Part shown: positions 57,885-64,000 of the stretch, piece after piece | How the letters are laid out: each line of letters opens with the position of its first letter | How positions within the stretch are numbered: the stretch's first letter is position 1 | NCBI GenBank assembly: GCA_907163375.1 | Contig: CAJQUW010004447.1 | Coordinates: 1 to 64,000 of the forward strand | Direction: 5' to 3' | Length of the DNA: 64,000 nucleotides | DNA from: Prostheceraeus crozeri | Taxonomy: Eukaryota; Platyhelminthes; Polycladida; Euryleptidae | The notes under the pieces: model-generated | Database searches by the model: none | What the model was told of the DNA's origin: nothing | The model's input: the letters and a program-made list of their open reading frames with translations, nothing else | Program-made: the position numbers and the translations under genes

Positions 57885-57975
57885 AATCTCGGGATCCAGG
57901 GAGTAGAATTTATCGGGAATAAGAAACTCGGGATTGTATTTTTATAATCCCGAAATCACGGAATTGCAATCCCTA
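57885..57975. repeat. Fragment of an unnamed repeat rich in TCGGGATT/AATCCCGA
   Basis: Alternating TCGGGATT and AATCCCGAAATC, ending TTGCAATCCCTA. Related scraps are at 58195-58240 and 59060-59166 (again ending GATTGCAATCCCTAAG). They look like right ends of a common non-autonomous element, possibly hAT-type; no full copy is visible. Confidence 0.45.
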
Positions 57976-58244
57976 CTGCAGATAATAAATGCCCCCCGTC
58001 TCCTGACATCATTGATGAATCGCTAAAAATCTTGTCAATCTACTTATCGGAGGCAAGCGTCAGAGACTGCATCGTAAAGAAAGTGCTATTGTTTGTGAAT
58101 AGGTGCAGAAAACCTGCCCGTTTAAAGATCAGAAATTCGAAATCTTCTGACTTCAACCGAGGTAAATAATGACTCACTACACATTGCAGTCACGGGATGC
58201 CGTAGACTTTTATAAATTCCGAAATCCCGGGATTGATTTATTTG

Positions 58245-59055
58245 TGATTTTTTAGCTATTTTAGTAATTGAGATTACATGTTTTAAACTGCTTTCTGTGT
58301 AAAAATTGAAAGTGCAATCAAATAAAAAATTTTTACTTTCCCTAGTTTTTCTTTCATTGCTCCAATATCAAAATTTTGCATATTGCAATAATGTCGATGT
58401 AGTACATATAATTGCTATGTGTTTGTGCGAACATATGATTATTTCCAAAAACGTCTTTAACTTTGATTCTTGCTGGCCATCGAGTCTACCAATGGCTAGC
58501 GTGCGGTGTTAATAACCGAGTGATTCTGACTGCTCGGACTCTATGAAGCCCTTTGTCAGTCAACTCTTTGCCCCATGGGCCAATGATTTCTAAAGCATGG
58601 CTCATCTGTGTTATTTCGAAATGTATCACAAATATATACATATCTCTATTTGATCAATTTGATACAGCCCTAGTCTTAGTTTGCCTGTTTATCAGGTCCT
58701 ATATATTTGCATGTCGTATAGCAATGCATGGACATAAATAATAGACATGTAATCACTCAAACTATTTCAAATGCTTATACTCTGTTGAATATTGATCAAT
58801 AAAGTAATCACGTTTTCTTAGTCTGTATCTGCAGGGACAATAACAATTAATAATTCTCCGACGACAAAAAATGTAAAATAGTAGTAAGTGTGAATTCTAA
58901 GTTATATATTGTAGGCATATTATGCGAGTAAACATCAAATTTGCTGCTTTACACATATCATCAACATTAATTCATCAGTTTATGCTAATTAGTAAATTCT
59001 ACAAGCGAAAATCACTATCTAAAAGCAATTTCCTTCCTGTGATACACTATGAAAC
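58245..59055. other. No gene recognised
   Basis: Only short open frames without motifs. Confidence 0.4.
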
Positions 59056-59059
59056 GATT

Positions 59060-59166
59060 TGCTTCGTAATTCCGGGAATACAATTTTTCGGGATCCCGAA
59101 ATCCCGTGATTGTCTTTTCAAAGGTTTTTTAATCAATTATTTGGTTTTGGAAGATTGCAATCCCTA
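59060..59166. repeat. Second fragment of the AATCCCGA-rich repeat
   Basis: Same AATTCCGGGA/TCCCGAAATCCCG blocks and the same GCAATCCCTA end as 57885-57975, in the same orientation. Confidence 0.45.
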
Positions 59167-59169
59167 AGA

Positions 59170-60000
59170 CTTACCAGGTGGCTGAGCATTCCTTCAAATC
59201 TCCTTAAGTCAACGTACTGAGGACATTTCTAATGTAGGTAAGAGACCGGCTCTCTATGCGAATTGCATTAACCAATGTGAGGAAAATGAATATTTGATGC
59301 AATGGGAGACTTAATTCCACATACCTAAGAATGCATAGTTAGTTGGTTTGAAATAAATTTAAGATTAATCATTTTATATACTGCAGCCATAGAGGCAGAA
59401 TACATCTTATGTGTAAACGGCATGGGGAACTCATCTCACGCGAAATGTAGGTCAAGAAGCTATCTGTTTTGTCGGACATTATTGGCACGAAAGTGACCAT
59501 CAAAAAGACATAAAAATTATGCCAGTAGTTGAGTAGCATGATCACTCAAGATCTCGAGAAAGTTTTCTATACATTTTTGTTACTATTATTATTTGAAGAA
59601 TGCTGCACACTGCATTCATCGTAAACAAAGTCATTCCTTTTCTTTTTATCTTTGAGCACCAACATGAATGTGGCTTTTTTTTACTTATAAAATAGCCAAA
59701 GGAACACATTTTCCTTTTCATTCCCAACACCATTATCACAGTGCAGGACCTCTGAATATGTAATTCTTGGCATGCTTCGTTTCTGGTGTAATCTCAACCA
59801 GTTGAAACATAGCAATTAAACTAGCAAGGAACATTTTGAGTAAATAGCTTTTTAATTGGGGTTATTTGATACTCATCAAATGTCTAATAAACGAATTTCA
59901 AATTAATTAATAACTCAAGCAAATATGTGGGAAATTTTCTATCTCTGTGATTACAGCATTAAGCGATTTTCGAGTAAATGATAGTATACATGTAGTTGCA
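59170..60000. other. No gene recognised
   Basis: AT-rich; no coding or structural signal that I can support. Confidence 0.4.
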
Positions 60001-60002
60001 AC

Positions 60003-60658
60003 CATAGAGTAAGTATATTAGGTACAGTGGTAACTCCGCATTTATTAAATCCCCAATGTGTACTTGTATACACTTTCGATTTTATTAAATGAACTCCAGG
60101 GAGAAACTGTCGGAATTGTTTCCAAATGTGAGATATGCACATCTATGCAGTTTTGAAGATATTACAACGGAATTGACTGATCATGATAGCAAAGCAGAAA
60201 GAAATGATGATATTTTACAGATTGTCCGTGTCATGACAGTCTTGGAGAGGTAATATTTGTTAAATTGGCAACTCGATGACCTGCTATTGCTTTCATGAAT
60301 TAGAAATATGGAATTTCAGCCAAGAAAGCACAGATGTCGACCTTTTTCATGAAGACTTCCATTATAAAACGAATCATGAAATTCCCTTGATAATTAGCAT
60401 AATTTCCGCTTAGTTAAGATGCTTATTAGCAAATATTCATTCCTTTTGATATCCAACTTCTTTCATGCTACTTACATAGAGGAGTCATCTCGGTATTATA
60501 TAAAATGGCAAAATTTTGACTTTTTTAAAACTGCTCAAATAATTTTTTGGACAACGGGAACGTAATTTCCGCAAATAACCGAATCTTTTCGTATAAAAAT
60601 TTTCATTGTATACACATGCTTTTTTGAGTCGACAATACCTATATATCCCTACTCTATA
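60003..60658. mobile_element. Complete family C element (non-autonomous, 656 bp)
   Basis: Bounded by an imperfect 8-bp direct repeat, GTTGCAAC (59995-60002) and GTTGCTAC (60659-60666). Left terminus CATAGAGTAAGTATATTAGGT, right terminus ...ACCTATATATCCCTACTCTATA: imperfect inverted repeats of roughly 20 bp. Non-coding. It lacks the hAT and piggyBac insertions seen in the copies at 11277 and 14078, so it serves as the empty-site reference. An 8-bp duplication suggests hAT-type mobilisation. Confidence 0.75.
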
Positions 60659-60669
60659 GTTGCTACCAT

Positions 60670-63600
60670 TTGATTTGAAAAGGGAAGCAAACATAATGAT
60701 AGAGCAGAGCATGCTATTCCTGAGTCCTTTCGTAACCAGTGACAGTCAGCGAAAATAACTAGAAATTACCAATGCTTATCAAGACTATTTTCCCTTTCTA
60801 AATCTTGAGTAAAGCCAGCCAATAAATCTATATGGAGCCGTCCGTATGTTGGCCAGCACCTTGCTGTAGCTCTTCTACTTTCATATTTTCGTTTAACTTG
60901 ATAGCAAAACAGCTCCGAACGACGGATCACATTACGAAGTTTTGTACGGCGTTTTTACCATCAAAACATTAATACTTTCCACAGTTGATTTATGTGACGT
61001 TTCCCCATCGAAATATTAAGTGCTTTCATCTTTTCGAGAGGTATCACCTAAATAGACGCCTGCTTCTGTTCAACTATATTTTTTATTTCGTAGATAGTGG
61101 ATGCACTTAACAAAAGGCACTCTCATAAATTCTGGCCATTTCAAATACTCTTTTATTAAATACTGATGTCAACTTTTATAGACTTTATAAGAAGTTCATG
61201 CAATGATGCTATACTGTAGAACTCCATCGGCATTACTGGAAGAGTAGGCTGCTTTTCAGGGTGGGAACGCGATTCAATAGTCTCCGATAACCAAATAAAT
61301 AATGCAAAAATTGTAACAAAAGCGTTATGAATGCTAAGTAACAAGATAACTGCTATGTAGGCCCATTAAAAGAGTAAACGACTCACAAAACTCAAATAAC
61401 ATACGTTAATTCGTCACTGGCAGTCGCAGACTATGGAAAAGTCAAATTTACAAAGCGGGTAAATTAGTAAGCAATTCTCTTCCTCTACTATAAGAGGGAG
61501 TTGTCTCGACATTCCGGGATTGAATTTTGATGATCCATAAATCCTGAGAATTGGAAAGGTCCCAGCACATAATATTCTAATATAGAACTACTAATCTTTA
61601 ATCCATCGTTTCTATTGTCCCTCTAAGCAAGATTGATATTCATTTGAATCATGATCTCAGAAGCTATCTGAAAACCGAATTTTGCATTTTTATAACCAAC
61701 AGTTTTGGACAAACTCTGTGCGCTGACAGAACAGTAAAGAATGAGTTTTCCAAAATATTGCTTGCATCTTACTTGCTGTGTGCTCTATTGAGCAATGTGT
61801 ATACTATCACCTTACTTCAATTCAGAATTATTGTTTCCGTAAAAGTTCAACGTACGTATTTAGTTCATGCATTATTAATCAATTGCTAGCTCTGCTTGAT
61901 TGATTATGCATGTTGATGCCAATACGCATGATTTGCTTAATGTCATGCATCGTTAAGTAATCGGGGCTTAAGGCATAATCAAATGACAGTTAAAATTAGA
62001 TTGCAGTTCATGGGATATGATTGCACACGTAACAAAAATCTTACATTTTTGGAGCACTTTCAGCGGATGGCACTTTTAAGTTATCTGCAATTTACCGAAA
62101 AAGTATGTGCGTACCGATTTTAAAATGCGAATTTTCAATTTCGGTAGCAACGAATCATTAGCCTACATTCCGTAGGTTGAATGTAAGTAACCTCTGTTTC
62201 AGTAGGTCGAAAAATGTGTGTCACTATTTAATATAACCAAATACATGTATATACCGGTATAGGAGGCAGGCTATATCAAAACCTTTTACCATAGGCCTAC
62301 TGTAATAAATGTTTCTATTGCGTAAGTCAAGAGAAGTAATTAACCTAATGATAAACAGTAATACCTTCAATAGGATTACAAAATGTAAGTAACGAGGGAG
62401 ATCTTCTGATGAATTGATGATATTTCTGATTCTTCGAGTCATAAGCATTTACATGTATTATTATCAAAATATCAGTTGCGCTCTGAGGAATGGTCATCCG
62501 ATTTTCGAGTGCGATGGATTGTAAGTCTTTCAAACAGTTGATGCCACTTCTTTTGGATACTTCCTCCTCACCAGATCCTATCACACAATCATGTTCGATA
62601 GGATTCAAATCTTGATTGCCATTCTATCCTTCTTGAGTATTTCCATCGTGATGAAACTGTTTAACTAATGATGAGCGACAAGAAAGATCCTACAGTCTGT
62701 TAACGATGCAGTAAAAAACCTAATAGAATTTCACGAAAGATTTCAGAGTTTGAAACTCATTAAGATCATAAAGTCACATCGCTTCTAGAACTTTAATTGA
62801 ACTAGCTTCCCATACCTTCTCTGGAGTTCTCAACTTTGACTGGCTCATTTGTTTTTTATATACTTGCATCATTCCTCAATCTTAGAAACTTACTCTCGTT
62901 CGCAAACATCACATTCTTTCAAATTTGTCTCCATATGCATTTTTTTATTAGTCAATCTTGCTCTCAATCTGCTTCGCACTTACAAGAAACGGTCTCTCTT
63001 TTCTCACACCGACCATGCGTAGACCGTTGTAGACCGTTTATAAGACAATCTTTCACTTCACATCCTTAGAAATTCTGTTGTGGATGAAAATCTATTTTGA
63101 GAACAGAACATAGAGCCTACGCATTGGGCGGATACTGCGTTAGGTGGATTTCCTTTTCTAACGGTAGAGAATTTTTCATTCACTAAATCTCGCGTTCTGT
63201 CTCGCTCTCTACCTTAAAATTTTTCTTTTGATAAAATTCATAAGTTAAACAATTTCAACTGTTTCCATCTTCATTAATGAAAAGTCTCTACTGTAAGTCA
63301 TCTTTTCTTTAGATCATAATCTTTCTCTTGCAATTTGATTACTCAAAAAATACTTTGTGCAATTAGTAGGCTTATTGCAATAAGATTTGCTTGCGAAAAT
63401 CCATTCAGCAGTGCTTCTTTTTGGAGAATTGTGCACTCTTTTTGGAAAATGTTTGATCATCTTTTTTCTTTGCTCAAAGGAGTCATGGACTAAACAATAA
63501 CTGATCAATGATGATTTTACTTGCTACTACTATCATTGCAGCAGCATGTCCATGCCTTATTCATTGTTATACAAGTAAAGGACATGATTAAAATCTGAAG

Positions 63601-64000
63601 AAAATCTACCGATAATGCAATCAGAAAGGAACAAAAAACAAATTGAAATGTCGAAAATTGATAATAATTTGATGACTAATATGACACAAAAATGATAATA
63701 GCGTGTGTTAATCGATGTGGTTGTGTTAGTGCTTCGTGGGATCCGGTTTCATTTCTATTTATCGAGTTTGTTAATCGTAACTTTTGCATTGATTGCTATT
63801 ATCAGTACTGAATGTAAGTTAGGGATATATCATTGCTTTTATGGGCTTTGCTTTACGACAAGCTTACAATTTATATGACATATCAACCTATTCTTAATTT
63901 CAGCTCATCGATTTTGTTCAACCAATTCTATTGAAATTACCAGTGATTCATTTTGCACTGATTTTGATGCTAGATTTGATTGACGCGCTTTGCATCAGCT
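60670..64000. other. No gene recognised
   Basis: AT-rich sequence with short unsupported open frames; traces of the AATCCCGA-rich repeat near 61510-61565. I see no gene, RNA or full mobile element. Confidence 0.45.

Overview
The window looks like AT-rich nuclear DNA of an animal, most likely an invertebrate. It holds one convincing host gene, a cathepsin L-like cysteine protease split by GT-AG introns. Nearly everything else is transposon-derived. There are no operons, Shine-Dalgarno sites, rRNA genes, functional tRNAs or CRISPR arrays. Families present (Penelope-like elements, Tc1/mariner, piggyBac, hAT-type and Harbinger-like MITEs, non-LTR retrotransposons) fit an invertebrate; the species cannot be named from sequence alone.

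Layout. 0.36-2.0 kb: GT-rich degenerate repeat built on TAGTGC/GCTAGTG. 2-6.3 kb: no gene seen. 6.32-7.14 kb: a 190-192-bp satellite, about 4.3 copies. 7.8-21.1 kb: a nest of DNA transposons. A repeated non-autonomous element (here family C, complete copy at 60003-60658) has been hit by a Tc1 element (7795-10890), by hAT-type MITEs inside one another (11565-13756 and 11895-12926), by a 4.45-kb piggyBac element (14336-18790) that itself carries a Harbinger-like MITE, and by a Tc1 foldback (19589-20658). 21.4-30.1 kb: three Penelope-like families, each with inverted partial copies and hammerhead-ribozyme-like terminal sequence, interrupted by a mariner-like element and a MITE. 30.2-33.9 kb: a second piggyBac element whose transposase has two recognisable introns.

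35.1-46.0 kb, minus strand: the cathepsin L-like gene. Five coding exons give exactly 1008 nt (335 residues plus stop) with all phases matching. Its introns hold a 3.3-kb transposon with 763-bp inverted repeats and a truncated LINE. 46.4-52.4 kb: an hAT-type element with a perfect 8-bp target duplication, containing a second, hard-to-classify transposon (47178-51490) with a decayed coding region. 52.7-54.3 kb: another mariner-like element. 55.8-57.2 kb: a decayed LINE. 57.2-64 kb: mostly anonymous DNA plus the complete family C copy.

Apart from the protease and one 189-codon transposon ORF, every recognisable coding region carries stops or frameshifts. The value of the window lies in the protease gene model, the insertion history readable from nesting, target duplications and empty sites, the ribozyme-like motifs, and two transposons that I cannot place confidently in a known superfamily.
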